DNA of 64,000 nt from Erwinia tracheiphila (GTDB lineage Bacteria; Pseudomonadota; Gammaproteobacteria; Enterobacterales; Enterobacteriaceae), in contig NZ_CP089932.1 in NCBI RefSeq assembly GCF_021365465.1, positions 2,480,001-2,544,000 on the forward strand, read 5' to 3'. A program made the position numbers and the translations under genes. Shown here one piece after another: positions 27,220 through 37,537 of this stretch. Within the stretch, counting starts at the first letter, position 1, and each line of letters starts with the position of its first letter. The notes under the pieces were generated by a model. The model saw nothing but the letters and a program-made list of their open reading frames with translations. It did no database searches and was not told the origin of the DNA.

Positions 27220-27700
27220 TGCACGCAGTGTCTGCTATTACCCTGGCATCCGGCGACCCACACCAAAATGGGCATACTATGGAGCGTAGAGTCTCCCATT
27301 TAGTCCCTTCAATAAGTCCTGCCCGTGGTTTGGCATAACACCCGCTGGGCGTGGCATAAATATCCCGTTTCTTTAGCGTAAGCTGAAGCTTTTTGAGTGC
27401 ACAAAATGCGTTCGCATGGAAAAGGCGTTTTTTCGTTTACAGAGCAAGAGATTACTCGCAGACTGAAAGGATCCCAAGAAGATCATTTATGGGATATGAT
27501 CCAAGGCAAAGTAAGTCATCATATGGATAGTTTTATCGGCGCGGCCTGTTTCGGCTATAGCCTGCGCCAGGCGGGTTGGCCCGTCACCAGTTTGCCGTGT
27601 TTTCATGATGGACATAACGTTCAGTCGCCCAGGTTTGAGGGACACAATCAGCCGCAGGATATCATCCCAGTGTGGCTCTGTTTTTTCCAAAAATTAAGAC
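27220..27700 (-). pseudogene. tnpA: Scrambled Tn3-family transposase fragments
   Basis: Minus-strand 27690-27487 reads HWDDILRLIVSLKPGRL...PTRLAQAIAETGRADKTIHMMTY, the late catalytic-domain segment of Tn3 transposases. Further along the same strand (about 27410-27270) another frame reads LKKLQLTLKKRDIYATPSGCYAKPRAGLIEGTKWETL, which in real transposases lies well before the first segment. The order is therefore inverted relative to the protein. It belongs to a different Tn3 subgroup from the fragment at 11081. Confidence 0.65.
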
Positions 27701-27723
27701 GGTGAGAAGATATCGCGTTAAAT

Positions 27724-28150
27724 GACCCTGTACATGATTCTGTGTAAATGCCTTTTCTCAGTAGTGGCCGTCCGGGCGGTCACCGAACCCGATAATAAAG
27801 CGGCTCATTGCCATGCGCCAGTCCCTCCGTGGCATCGTCCATTTCTGTGATGCGGCCTGGATTGCCAGCCACACCTCCTTTTTCACTGCGTCGTCAGTCG
27901 GGAACACCTTCCGCTTCTTGATGGCATCCCGGATCACGCTGTTCAGCGACTCGATGGCGCTGGTCGTGTCGAGCGTCTTGCGGATGTCTGCCGGGTAAGC
28001 GAAGAACGTCGACAGGCTGGCCCGGTTTGCCTTCCAGCTCCGGCTTATTTGGGGGTAGCGGCTGTCCCGGGCACCGGCGAACGCTTCCCGCGCCCGCTGA
28101 CCTGCTTCTTCCGTGCGGGCCTGACAGATGGCTTTCAGGTCACGGGTGAC
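27724..28150 (-). mobile_element. IS256-family element, 3' fragment
   Basis: The end ACCCTGTACATGATTCTGTG at 27725 matches the right terminus of the complete copy (54852). The C-terminal transposase third (AVTRDLKAICQA... to GDRPDGHY at 27758) is nearly identical to that copy, including the SAIESLNSVIRDAIKKRK motif around the catalytic Glu. Homology stops abruptly near 28150. Confidence 0.9.
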
Positions 28151-28473
28151 GGCCCCGACCTCGATATCACGCAGCCCGCCGGCATCCAGGAAGGAGGTCC
28201 AGCACGGGTTGGCCGTAAAGAGTTTTTTAAGTGGTCGCGGGGTAAAACCGGACAGCACGGGACAGATTGAGCTTCAGTTGTCTGCAGACGGGCAAGCGCG
28301 GCGGTGTCGCCCCGGCGCTCCAGTATAGACCTGGCGACCATAACAGGCGGCGGGTCCATGGGTTTGAGCATCTTCATCCAGTCCCATTCACGCTGAGAGA
28401 GCTTATCCGCGGCAACGGAGAGCAGGATGGTATCGATGCTTTTACGGGTCATCATGGGGAAGGCTCTGAGCAA
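28150..28473 (-). other. Unidentified ORF fragment fused to IS256 end
   Basis: Upstream of the IS256 junction the minus strand has a 91-codon reading starting MTRKSIDTILLSVAADKLSQ at 28455, continuing WDWMKMLKPMDPPP and VARSILERRGDTAALARLQ. A frame change near 28260 links it to PLKKLFTANPCWTSFLDAGG, which is fused in frame to the IS256 transposase remnant. I do not recognise the family. It looks like the 5' end of a gene truncated by the insertion. Confidence 0.35.
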
Positions 28474-28559
28474 AATATGTAGTCAGATCATACATATTTC
28501 ACTCAGCGTATGGCAACTACGGGCCTGGCAGACGGTCATGTTTTTCAATTTGCAGCCGT

Positions 28560-29583
28560 CAGGCTGCCCTGTTCAGAGCCTTTTCTGCACAGACACGTTT
28601 TCCATCAGGTAACCTGGCCACTGGCGTTCGCCCGCCGCACATTTTCCCCTGACGAGTCCGCTCATTATTGTCATGCCATAATCCGTTGTCCGGATCCGTT
28701 TGCAGGCTCTCCCGCTCCCCATATGACTTCTTGCGGAACGTGACCTGATAAAAGTCCTGCAAAATCGTTTTATGGAAGCGCTCACCGATGCCGTTGGTCT
28801 GTGGGGACATCGCCTTCGTTTTTGTATGGGCGATATCGTTGATGGACAGATAAAGCTGGTAATCATGCGGCTCCACCTTACCACAGTACTCCGTTCCCCT
28901 GTCGGTCAGTCTTCTCAGCACTGGCAGCTCCTGAGCCTCACAGAACGGCAGTCGGCGGCAGTGCTCGGCGTTTTACTCGTATACCGCTTGCAGTGTGCCA
29001 CTTTCGGGTACGTATCCACGAACGTCTGCGGGCAGATACGGCCCACACCGTTCAGATCGCCAGCACAGAAGGTGTCCTGCGACCCGGGATAGCCCGGGTG
29101 AGCGGTCTCGATTTCGCCGCTGGCCTCATCATCATGCGCCTTTTTCTCCAGCGCGGCGATTGGGGCACCGGTAAGCACGATACCTTCTCTGGCGAACTTT
29201 TCCTCAGGCGCCTTCAGGCGTTTACGGAAGTTCTCCAGGTCGTGTCGTTGCCATATGGCGCGCACGCCGCTGCCGGAGGTAAACACGCCTTTTTTACGCA
29301 GCTCATCACTGGTCCGGTGCTGCACAGGCGCCGGGAACTCAACGGCGTATTCAACAACCGCGCGTTCAGTGGCTTCGTCGGCGCGGTTCGTCAGGTTGGG
29401 AACCCGGCGGTTCTGGTTAACCAGCGCGTCAATGCCGCCTTCAGCAGCCAGTTCCTGATAACAGTAGAAGGTGTCGCGTGACACGCCCGTGCTCTTGCAG
29501 GCTGTTGAGACGTTACCGGGTTATTCGGCGAGATTGAGCAGGCCGGCTTTGTGTTTGATGATGGGATTGTGAGTATGGAGCAT
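28560..29583 (-). pseudogene. IS481-family transposase, copy 3
   Basis: Start ATG at 29583. Codon 21 is TAA (29521-29523). The frame resumes from 29484 with the A-run in the intact length (LEKKAHDDEASG), and runs to about 28915. There a deletion within the LLNDRVLPF region shifts it to the frame 28921-28559 (DRGTEYCGKVEPHD...). The codon-21 stop is shared with copy 4, so those two derive from an already dead ancestor or from each other by duplication. Confidence 0.85.
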
Positions 29584-29685
29584 GAGGGTGACCTCGCGTT
29601 TTGTTTAAGGATTCGACACCCATATCAGAACCGGTAACCCTCAACCTTGCAAGGTCCGGTGTCAGATCACGTCGCGACTAATACA
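28560..29685 (-). mobile_element. IS481-family element, copy 3, degraded
   Basis: The upstream inverted repeat ends at 29685 (CTAATACA on plus). The transposase is broken: an in-frame TAA at codon 21 (29521-29523), a deletion near 28945 and other differences. The 3' end stops with the coding region near 28560 and lacks its inverted repeat. Confidence 0.85.
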
Positions 29686-29686
29686 A

Positions 29687-29717
29687 ATTATACGATAACG
29701 CCTTTTGAGACAGAGTC
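29687..29717 (-). repeat. Solo right end of the IS5-family element
   Basis: ATTATACGATAACGCCTTTT at 29687, followed by GAGACAGAGTC, matches the right terminus of the IS5-like element (20047-20077) with two or three differences. No transposase accompanies it. It abuts the end of IS481 copy 3, which may have inserted into the older IS5-like element. Confidence 0.75.
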
Positions 29718-29787
29718 TTAGTTGATTATACCCTGAGCTCAAGCCTGATGATGAAGTTATATGAACCATCCCGGAATTTGCACAATC

Positions 29788-30117
29788 TCATCCCTGTTGC
29801 GCTACCTTGCAACGCATTTGCTCGAGTTGTTTAAGCCCGGTCATTCGCTGAACGGCATGTTTTTGCGCCTGATTTTTCGCTATACCATTGCCGATGCCAA
29901 AGTCCCCCATAAAACCTAGAACCGTCAGGTCATCAAATTCGCCTGTCCTGTCAATTCTGTTCTGAACCTGTTGCTGATCAACAATCGCTTTTCTGACACC
30001 CTCACAGTCCAGCTGCGTGCTCTCAACCGCGCTGACCGGCAGAGAGGAAGGGTAATGTTTCACCGCACAGGCTGAGAATAATACAACAACGGCAATAACA
30101 AACGGCAGCTTTATCAT
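29788..30117 (-). CDS. Small lipoprotein, unrecognised
   Basis: 109 residues from the inner ATG at 30117 (AGGGTA upstream). Lipoprotein signal with lipobox LFSAC (Cys about 17). The mature part has two further cysteines (LDCEGVRKAI and MRCKVAQQG) and a glycine-rich GFMGDFGIGNGIAKNQAQKHAVQRM segment. The 30 extra codons of the longer ORF lack a signal and are unlikely. Same strand as mppA and about 105 bp downstream of nothing coding; it follows mppA's stop in the opposite order, so mppA (30223) is upstream and may drive it. Confidence 0.7.
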   Translation of the reverse strand: MIKLPFVIAVVVLFSACAVKHYPSSLPVSAVESTQLDCEGVRKAIVDQQQVQNRIDRTGEFDDLTVLGFMGDFGIGNGIAKNQAQKHAVQRMTGLKQLEQMRCKVAQQG

Positions 30118-30222
30118 AGGATACCCTGACGATGACGGGACAACCCCATAAAACGGAATGACAGCCTGTTCAGGAAATGGGCCATATTCCAGGGCGGATG
30201 TGTTCACATCCGACTGATATTA

Positions 30223-31836
30223 TTAATGTTTCAGAATATACATCATCCGGCTGTAAGCCATATCCTCCGGATTGGTTATAGGATAACCTTTCACCCAGGG
30301 TTTAATCAAACGACCATTGGTAAATTGATAAAGCGGCGCGATGGGTGCCCGATCCGCAATGATTTGCTCTGCGCGATTATAATCATCATTACGTTTCGTA
30401 TTATTCGTTTCCAAGCTTGCTTTTTCCAGTAACGCATCATAATTTTTGTCTTTAAACTGCGCGATATTGCCGCTGTGCGTTGAAGTCAGCAGACTAAGAA
30501 AAGTAGATGACTCATTATAGTCTCCAACCCATGAAGCACGGATTACATCAAAATTGCCGCTGGTGCGACTGTCGATGTAGGTTTTCCACTCCTGATTTTG
30601 CAACTGAACATTTACCCCAAGATTTTTTTTCCACATAGACGCCACTGCAATAGCAATTTTCTGGTTATTTTCAGAGTTGTTATACAGCAGCGTAAGATTC
30701 AGCGGGTGACCCGGACCATAGCCAGCCGAATTCAGTAACGCTCTGGCCTGCGTATTCAATTCATCCTGGCTGTGCTGCTGCAAAAAGTCAGCCTGGGGCG
30801 TGAACCCGGCGGTCACATCTGGCGTAAAGTGCCAGGCCGGTTTTTCACCGGTTCCTAACACCTTTTCAGCAATAATTTTCCGGTCAATACTCCATGAGAG
30901 TGCCTGACGTATGCGTACGTCTGCTGTTGGACCTTTCTGAGTATTAAAGGCGTAATAGTAGGTACCCAGCTGATCTGGCGTATAAACCTGATCCGGAATC
31001 TGCTTTTTCAGCATTTCATACATATTTTTCGGGAAAGATTCAGTTATGTCGATATCACCGGCCCGGTAACGTTTCGTTGCGCTGGACTCCTCACTGATGG
31101 GTAAAAATGTGACCTTATTGAGCACGCTGTGTGCGTTATCCCAATAGTGTTCATTACGTGTCAGTACCAGCTTTTCATTGACCACTCTCTCCTGCAACTT
31201 ATAGGCACCATTACCGACAAGATTACCGGGGCGCGTCCATTCCTTGCCATATTTTTCAATAATCTTTGCCAGAATGGGATAGAGGCTAAAGCTCGCGGTC
31301 AAACGAGCAAAATAAGGCACGGGACGATCTAACGTCACCTTCAGATGATAATCATCCAGCGCTGTTACCCCAAGTTTGTCCGGTGCCATTTCACCTTTAG
31401 TGATGGCCGTGGCATTTTCAATTCCGGCAAGTGCAGCGAACCAGGCAAACGTTGAGCCTGTCTGCGGGTCCACCAATCTCCGCCAGCTTGATACAAAATC
31501 ATTCGACGTGACAGTGTCACCATTTGCCCAGTGAGCATCTTTACGCAGGGTAAAAATCCAGGTTCTGTTGTCACTGGTTTGCCAATGTGTGGCCACGCCG
31601 GGCACGATATCCCCTTCGGCATCCTGATTAGTCAGTCCCTCAAACAGATCGCGAATAACCGGGATCTCGGGCAAGCCCACCGCTTTGGCGGGATCGAGTG
31701 AGGCTGGCTCGTCTTTAATATGACGAACAATCTCCTGTCTGGCTGCAAGCTGTGTGCCTGGAGGGATATCTGCGGCAAAGACGGACGAACTGACAGTCAG
31801 AAACAATGCAGCCAGCCTGAAATGTGATTTCATCAT
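30223..31836 (-). CDS. mppA: Periplasmic murein peptide-binding protein MppA
   Basis: 537 residues, the E. coli length. Signal peptide about 1-22, then a family 5 extracellular solute-binding fold: EPASLDPAKAVGLPEIPVIRDLFEGL, GNGAYKLQERVVNEKLVLTRNEHYWD, and the C-terminal APIAPLYQFTNGRLIKPWVKGYPITNPEDMAYSR typical of OppA/MppA. It binds murein tripeptide and delivers it through the Opp permease. Neighbour mpaA, the tripeptide amidase of the same recycling route, is broken here. Confidence 0.93.
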   Translation of the reverse strand: MMKSHFRLAALFLTVSSSVFAADIPPGTQLAARQEIVRHIKDEPASLDPAKAVGLPEIPVIRDLFEGLTNQDAEGDIVPGVATHWQTSDNRTWIFTLRKDAHWANGDTVTSNDFVSSWRRLVDPQTGSTFAWFAALAGIENATAITKGEMAPDKLGVTALDDYHLKVTLDRPVPYFARLTASFSLYPILAKIIEKYGKEWTRPGNLVGNGAYKLQERVVNEKLVLTRNEHYWDNAHSVLNKVTFLPISEESSATKRYRAGDIDITESFPKNMYEMLKKQIPDQVYTPDQLGTYYYAFNTQKGPTADVRIRQALSWSIDRKIIAEKVLGTGEKPAWHFTPDVTAGFTPQADFLQQHSQDELNTQARALLNSAGYGPGHPLNLTLLYNNSENNQKIAIAVASMWKKNLGVNVQLQNQEWKTYIDSRTSGNFDVIRASWVGDYNESSTFLSLLTSTHSGNIAQFKDKNYDALLEKASLETNNTKRNDDYNRAEQIIADRAPIAPLYQFTNGRLIKPWVKGYPITNPEDMAYSRMMYILKH

Positions 31837-32108
31837 CGGTATACCTAGCCTGCTGTAAACAAAATAAATTTATAGCAGGAACTTTAGCGCAAATTATTGA
31901 AATGGATTAGTCATTTTTCCTTTAATTGACGGCCCTGCCACAATGCGTTAAGAAGAAAATCGCTCATGACTTACGATAAAACAGGTTGATTTATGTAAGG
32001 TAACAGTCCGTGCAGACGGCGTATCAACCCGTTAAAAACGCATCATCAGCCACTTTTTTCTCTGATGTTTTATGTCAACCTGGATAAAATCTCCCGGAGA
32101 AAAACGAT

Positions 32109-32827
32109 ATGTCATTGACCCACCACCGCTCACAGCATGGCACACTCACGGCAACAGGTCAGATCTACGGCTACAGTGTGCCATGAGCACCTCTTTTATG
32201 GTTTCCGGCTCCAGCTACCGATGAAACACGTGGACTGATTCTCGCCGGCACCCACGGTGATGAAACCGCGTCGGTAGTGGCACTTTCCTGTGCCATGCGC
32301 ACGCTGAAGGATGAACATCGTCGTCGTCATGTCGTGCTGGCAATGAACCCGGATGGCTGCAGCTCGGCCTGCGGGCGAATGTTCGTGGTGTGGATTTAAA
32401 TCGTAATTTCCTGGTTGATGACTGGCAACCCAGCGATACTCTATACCGCTGGAACAGCAGAGCCGAAAAGCAAGATGTTGTGCTGTCATCTGGAGCACAA
32501 CCTGCATCGGAGCCGGAAACCCGTGCATTGTGCGATCTGATTGAACAACCGCGGCCGGCATGGATTGCCACTTTTCATGGGCCACTGGCCTGTATTGACG
32601 ATGATCCGCAGTGCAGTTCGCTGGGGCACTGGCTTGCCGACAGAATGAACCTGCCACGGGTAAGCTCGCCGGGTTACGACACACCCGGATCGTTTGGCAG
32701 CTGGCGTGTGCAATACGGCAGGCTGTTCATCACCGCTGAATTACCGCCTGTCTCTGCCGATGAAGCCAGCGAAAAATATCTGGCAACGCAGGTCGCTCTA
32801 CTCCGTTGGCAACCCGGTCAGGGCTAG
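32109..32827 (+). pseudogene. mpaA: Murein tripeptide amidase MpaA, two lesions
   Basis: The sequence follows E. coli MpaA closely: LLWFPAPA, LILAGTHGDE (zinc ligands His/Glu), ALSCAMRTL, MNPDGC, then VDLNRNFLV, TEPETRALC-like, FHGPLACID, GYDTPGSFGSW and ITAELPPVSADEASEKYL. Lesion 1: in-frame TGA at 32184-32186, just before APLLWFP. Lesion 2: one base missing after the TGC at 32358-32360, so PDGC continues in the wrong frame and the correct frame resumes at LGLR...VDLNRN. The enzyme would cleave the gamma-D-Glu-Dap bond of murein tripeptide. Overlaps the end of the convergent ycjG remnant. Confidence 0.9.
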
Positions 32828-33182
32828 CGTGCCACAGCTGAACGCCAGGGCAGGTCCGACATTGACAGCAAGCCATACGGGACCGTCGATGTCGATGTAC
32901 CGGGCGACGTTGACCAGTAGTAAAGTTGCGCGGATAGCCCGTGAGGTGCAAAGCATACAGCATAACATTATGTCTAACCCCGATTTTTAACCTCTGACGC
33001 CAGCAGCAGCGCTTCCACCAGTCCCCCCGTTTTGTCGGGCTTAATATTCACCATGTCATAACGGCCCATCAGACCCGGCAGACGTTCCCTGGTGTGGCAA
33101 CTCTCATCGCCGCAAATTGGCAGCGGATGGATAAAGTTTTCCAGCACAGCATCATTACCCCCTGGCAGGGGCTGTTCAGCAT
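32798..33182 (-). pseudogene. ycjG: L-Ala-D/L-Glu epimerase YcjG, C-terminal remnant
   Basis: The minus strand reads EQPLPGGNDAVLENF, LPICGDESCHTRERLPGL, GRYDMVNIKPDKTGGLVEALLLASE (the catalytic Lys/Asp/Lys barrel strands of the enolase superfamily), then after a frameshift near 32985 CMLCTSRAIRATLLL, IDIDGPVWLAVNVGPAL and a stop at 32798-32800. This covers roughly the last 40% of the family's 321 residues. The 5' part is gone, cut at about 33185 next to a tpx remnant. It acted after MpaA in recycling murein peptides. Confidence 0.85.
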
Positions 33183-33197
33183 GGCTATACCTAGGTC

Positions 33198-33326
33198 AGC
33201 CAAAAACTGGCAGCATACAGTCAGGCAGTGGTGGTGGATGAGAAAGATAGCGTACTTTACAGCCAGTTGGTGGAAGAAGTCACCACTGAACCTGATTATG
33301 ACGCCGCTCTGGCTGCACTCAAATAA
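33198..33326 (+). pseudogene. tpx: Thiol peroxidase Tpx, C-terminal remnant
   Basis: The frame [20 protein letters not shown] followed by [19 protein letters not shown] and a stop (33324-33326) matches the end of Tpx ([31 protein letters not shown]). Only about the last 43 of 168 residues remain; both redox cysteines are lost. Its 5' side is fused to the 5'-truncated ycjG remnant. Confidence 0.85.
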
Positions 33327-33375
33327 CAGCGCGTTAAACTCAGTCCAGCATGTCGCTGCTGGCCTTTTTCCCCAA

Positions 33376-34950
33376 CTACCCTTGTTCTTCCGCGTCGTTT
33401 TTCTTCTGACCCAGCCCGTATTCACGCAGCTTATTGGCAATGGCGGTATGAGAGACGTTCAGCCGTTTTGCCAGCTTGCGCGTGCTGGGATAAGAGAGAT
33501 AAAGCCGCATCAGAATGGAACGCTCAAAGCGACTGGTGATCTCATCAAGCGATCCCTCCAGCACGTCTTCATCCATTGGCATATCAACAGAAAATTCTGG
33601 CAGCACAATATCCTGAGGCCGCAGCTCCTCTCCTTCAAGCTGCGTTAATGCGCAATAGAGAACATTCTTTAACTGACGCACATTGCCCGGCCAGTTATAT
33701 CGGCAGAGAAAAACATTGAGCAGTGGCGAGAGTCGGGGACGCACCAGCCCCTGCTCATAGGCAAAGCGAGCAACAAACAGGCTGGTTAACGGCATAATAT
33801 CCTGAGGACGATCGCGCAACGGCGGAAGGTTCAAGGTCAATACATTAAGCCGGTAGAAGAGGTCCTCACGGAACTCGCCGCGTTGCACCAGCGCTGTCAG
33901 GTTTTTTTGCGTGGCGCAAATGACACGGACATCAACATGCACTTCGTGCTCTTCGCCTACCCGACGAAAGGTGCCATCGTTAAGAAACCGCAGCAGCTTT
34001 GTCTGCATTCGCGGCGACATCTCACCAATTTCATCCAACAATACCGAACCGCCATTGGCCTGCTCAAAGAAGCCTTTTTTCCCCTCCAACGCATTTGGAT
34101 AAGCGCCTGCTGCATGGCCGAACAGCTCACTTTCAGCCACATCATCGGGAAGTGAAGCACAATTTAACGCCAGAAACGGATTTTTACCGCGTGCGCTTCG
34201 CAGATGGCAGGCCCGTGCCAGCATATCCTTACCGGTGCCGGTATCACCTGTAATCAGCAAAGGCGCATCCAGCATAGCCAGCTTGCGCGCCTGTTCGACA
34301 AGCTGACGCATTTTTGGGTTTACCGCCACAATATGCTGAAACTCACTGTCATCATTCACCGCGACATTTTGCAACTGCTGCCCCATTCTGGCGGTAGATT
34401 TCAACATCACCACGGCCCCAACTGCGCTTCCAGGCGCATCCTGAGTCTCCTCATCATAAATTGGGGTGATCTCCATAAGAAAATCACCGCCCTGAATAAC
34501 AACGTGATGGATCTGCGGCGTAAGCTGTCCGCTCTCAACCCAGCGCTGAAAATTAAAATGAGCGATCAATGCGTCAGGGTTAGTGTGCCGCATTTTTTCT
34601 TCGTCGAGGGAAAACAGCATCTGTGCGGCCGGATTTGCCAGCTCGATTTTACATTTCAGATCGATGGAGAATACAGGCTCCGGTAGCGCCACCATCAAAG
34701 CACTCAACGCCCGGTGTTCCCGTTCGGAAGGTAAAAATGCCACTGTCCTGACATCTGTCACGTCAGGTATACGGCGTATTTCTGCCATTAGCAGGCTGAA
34801 CTGTTCGAAATTCACAGTGGAGAAATTGAGGTAGATACGCCCGGTGGCCGCAATTTCAATACCCCGTAAATCAATGCCACGTGCCACCAGTAAATCAAGC
34901 AGCTCACGGGTAAGACCCAGTCGATCCTGGCAATACACTTCCAGACGCAT
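33376..34950 (-). CDS. tyrR: Transcriptional regulator TyrR
   Basis: 524 residues. N-terminal ACT domain (MRLEVYCQDRLGLTRELLDLLV), PAS domain (about 80-190, ALPEPVFSIDLKCKIELANPAA), AAA+ domain with Walker A GDTGTGKD and Walker B GGSVLLDEIGEM, and C-terminal helix-turn-helix TRKLAKRLNVSHTAIANKLREYGL. As usual for TyrR, the GAFTGA sigma-54 loop is replaced (GAYPNALEGKKG), so it works with sigma-70. It controls aromatic amino acid synthesis and transport. Intact, although the genes just downstream are destroyed. Confidence 0.97.
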   Translation of the reverse strand: MRLEVYCQDRLGLTRELLDLLVARGIDLRGIEIAATGRIYLNFSTVNFEQFSLLMAEIRRIPDVTDVRTVAFLPSEREHRALSALMVALPEPVFSIDLKCKIELANPAAQMLFSLDEEKMRHTNPDALIAHFNFQRWVESGQLTPQIHHVVIQGGDFLMEITPIYDEETQDAPGSAVGAVVMLKSTARMGQQLQNVAVNDDSEFQHIVAVNPKMRQLVEQARKLAMLDAPLLITGDTGTGKDMLARACHLRSARGKNPFLALNCASLPDDVAESELFGHAAGAYPNALEGKKGFFEQANGGSVLLDEIGEMSPRMQTKLLRFLNDGTFRRVGEEHEVHVDVRVICATQKNLTALVQRGEFREDLFYRLNVLTLNLPPLRDRPQDIMPLTSLFVARFAYEQGLVRPRLSPLLNVFLCRYNWPGNVRQLKNVLYCALTQLEGEELRPQDIVLPEFSVDMPMDEDVLEGSLDEITSRFERSILMRLYLSYPSTRKLAKRLNVSHTAIANKLREYGLGQKKNDAEEQG

Positions 34951-35042
34951 ACGTTGTAACCTTCATCATAGCGGGCGGTCCACGATGATACTCTATTCGT
35001 GCCGTGGCCAGAAGCAGTATGGAAGGAATTGTTGACAGCCGC

Positions 35043-36083
35043 CTATTTCTGCAGCGTTTCCCTTAATCTGGCGATCAGATCCCGTCGAAAGTCACCTAAA
35101 CGAGGCTTATCATCTTCCAGCCATGGTAACGGACGACAGAGTTCCATGGTCTTAATTCCGAGGCGCACCGTCAGTAAACCAGCACCAATACCCTGTGCTG
35201 CCCTGGCTGAAAAACGGGCCGCAAGATCCTGTGACATCCAGTCAATTCCCACTTCCCGCGCCAGTTCGGAGGCACCGGCAAAGGCAATATTCATCATCAC
35301 CATACGAAACAGTCTGAGACGACTTAAATAACCCAGCTGGATGCCGTACAGCATGGCAATTCGGTTAATCAGACGTAAATTACGCCAGGCGATAAACGCC
35401 ATATCCACCAACACCAGCGGACTGACCGCAATCATTAGTGTCGATTCAGCGGCACTTCGCCCAATCTCATAGCGAGCCTGTTTGTCCAATATGGGCTGAA
35501 CCAGCTGTGCATAAAGAACAATGACCTCACGATCGTTTTGCGTTTCATGCAGCGAAGCATGCCAGCGTTGCAAAGCCAGATTACTGCGATCGATTCCTGC
35601 CCGCTCCGCCAGTTTTTCACAAAAGGCGCGGCCTTTATCCCTCTCCTGACCACTCATTAAGGCACGCGCCAGATCGCGCTCCTCAGCACGTTCACGCAGG
35701 CGCCAGAGTCGTCGCAACTCGGCAATCAGTGAAACCGCGCCCGCACACACAATCAATCCACCCGCTGCACAGCCCACCAATGCAATCCAGTCCTGTTGAA
35801 GCCAGGCGCTGTGCGCCCACTGCACGCCCTGTGCAGCCACGCTGACACCCACGATGGCCAGTCCGGCCTTGACCATATTTCGCCACAGGCTGCGCTGGGG
35901 TCGCAGAGCGGCTTCAACCGCCTGCTCGCCAGCTCCCTCCCCGACCACATTGTTTTCTTCCGCGTCGACAGCGATAAACTGGCTTTGCTCGTGGTCAAAA
36001 AACTGTGTCGTCTTCAGGGAAGGTACGTTATCCGCTTCCAGCGGTTCAGTAAAATCTATGCGTGGCTTTAACGGTTCGCTCAT
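35043..36083 (-). CDS. ycjF: YcjF, DUF697 inner-membrane protein
   Basis: 346 residues. Cytoplasmic N-terminus, two close membrane helices (about 70-90 and 97-118, [41 protein letters not shown]), then a DUF697 domain with [35 protein letters not shown]. Overlaps the ycjX stop by 4 bp. Both belong to the psp regulon of E. coli, and a psp-linked envelope-stress role is inferred. Confidence 0.95.
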   Translation of the reverse strand: MSEPLKPRIDFTEPLEADNVPSLKTTQFFDHEQSQFIAVDAEENNVVGEGAGEQAVEAALRPQRSLWRNMVKAGLAIVGVSVAAQGVQWAHSAWLQQDWIALVGCAAGGLIVCAGAVSLIAELRRLWRLRERAEERDLARALMSGQERDKGRAFCEKLAERAGIDRSNLALQRWHASLHETQNDREVIVLYAQLVQPILDKQARYEIGRSAAESTLMIAVSPLVLVDMAFIAWRNLRLINRIAMLYGIQLGYLSRLRLFRMVMMNIAFAGASELAREVGIDWMSQDLAARFSARAAQGIGAGLLTVRLGIKTMELCRPLPWLEDDKPRLGDFRRDLIARLRETLQK

Positions 36084-37480
36084 CGCAGCTTATCCCCCAG
36101 TAAAAATTCCAGTGCAGCATCCAGGCGGATGTGTGGTAATGGATGTTCGATTTCCGGCTGCTGTGGCCGGAACTGTTCAAAATGAAAGCCCTGCTGCTGC
36201 CAAAAGACCCGATCAGGCAGGCGTGGCGGCACTTCTCCGGGGTAGACTGTTAGCGGCTGATTATCTGCCAGCCTGTGCCCACGCAGCGCGGGTAGTTTAT
36301 TGCCCTGATGATCAACGAAACCACTTTGGGTTGCCTGCACCGAAGCCAGCCCGACGCAGTCCATATTGATGCCTTCAAATGCAGCGTTTTGCCAGGCATC
36401 CTGAATCAGCTGTTGCAGCAGAGAAACCAGGCTGGCGTGCTGGTCGCTGGTAACGTGATCGCACTTGGTGGCCGCAAACAGCAATTTATCAATAACCGGT
36501 GAAAACAGGCGGCGGAACAGCGTTCGCTGTCCGTAAGAGAAGCTTTGCATCAGTTGTGTCAGCGCGAGTCGCATATCGTTGAAAGCCTGAGGTCCGCTAT
36601 TGAGTGGCTGCAGGCAGTCAACCAGCACAATTTGCCGATCAAAACGCAGGAAATAGTTTTTATAGAAATCCTTTACCACATGCTGACAGTAATAGCGGTA
36701 GCGGGCGCGAAGCACACCTATATTGCTGGTATCAGCAGCCTGTACCAGCCGGACTTCTGCTGGCGTCTCCACCTGCGGCCAGGGGAAAAACTGTAGCACC
36801 GGAGCCCCTGCCATTTCGCCGGGCAGCACAAAGCGACCGGGCTGAATAAAATGCATTCCCTCTTCTTTGCATTTCAACAGGTAATCGGTCCAGGCTGCCG
36901 CGATACCGGCGAGCCGGTTTTCATCTGCCGGAGCAAAAGGATCAAGCCCCTCAAAGCTCTGCTGCCACTCAAGCGCCCATTGGGCACGCGTACCCTGAAG
37001 CAGACTGGTCATCTGACGTGACCAGCTAAAGTAATCCTGCGCCAGCATCGGTAAATCAAGCAGCCACTCCCCCGGATAATCGACAATATCGAGATAAAGC
37101 GTGGCGATGTCCTTAAAATACCGTAGCAGCGATTTACGTGAGCGATAGCGTAAAGCGAGACACATTTCACTGACGCCACGCGTCGGTGTTGGCCAGGCTG
37201 GCGGCGTGCCGTAAAGCTGCACCAGTCCTTCATCGTAGGTGAAGCGAGGAATGCCAAGATCCCGCTGTGGCATGCGCTTAACCCCCAGAAGACGATCCTC
37301 GCGCACCACCGAAAACATCGGCAGGCGAGCACCGGCATGGACGTTAAGCAACTGATTAACCAAAGAGGTGATAAAAGCGGTTTTACCACTGCGACTGAGG
37401 CCGGTTACCGCAAGCCGTAAATGGCGATCAGTACCCCGATTGACCAGCGACAAGAGTTCATTCTGCAGTCGTTTCATCAC
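36080..37480 (-). CDS. ycjX: YcjX, DUF463 P-loop protein
   Basis: 466 residues. Walker A is [19 protein letters not shown] (about 27-45) and a likely Walker B/G3 is [11 protein letters not shown]-terminal nucleotide-binding signatures include [13 protein letters not shown] (TKxD-like G4). Cytoplasmic GTPase-like ATPase of the psp regulon. It starts 57 bp after the pspD stop in the same direction, so pspABCD-ycjXF probably form one transcriptional unit. Confidence 0.95.
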   Translation of the reverse strand: MMKRLQNELLSLVNRGTDRHLRLAVTGLSRSGKTAFITSLVNQLLNVHAGARLPMFSVVREDRLLGVKRMPQRDLGIPRFTYDEGLVQLYGTPPAWPTPTRGVSEMCLALRYRSRKSLLRYFKDIATLYLDIVDYPGEWLLDLPMLAQDYFSWSRQMTSLLQGTRAQWALEWQQSFEGLDPFAPADENRLAGIAAAWTDYLLKCKEEGMHFIQPGRFVLPGEMAGAPVLQFFPWPQVETPAEVRLVQAADTSNIGVLRARYRYYCQHVVKDFYKNYFLRFDRQIVLVDCLQPLNSGPQAFNDMRLALTQLMQSFSYGQRTLFRRLFSPVIDKLLFAATKCDHVTSDQHASLVSLLQQLIQDAWQNAAFEGINMDCVGLASVQATQSGFVDHQGNKLPALRGHRLADNQPLTVYPGEVPPRLPDRVFWQQQGFHFEQFRPQQPEIEHPLPHIRLDAALEFLLGDKLR

Positions 37481-37537
37481 CCGCTGTCCTTGTTATACAT
37501 CCGTGTTCTGTCTCCACCAAACCAGCTATAACGCGAT

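Noticed and set aside
27397..27705. 102-codon plus-strand ORF
   Set aside because: It lies opposite the Tn3 transposase fragments, which explain the sequence better.
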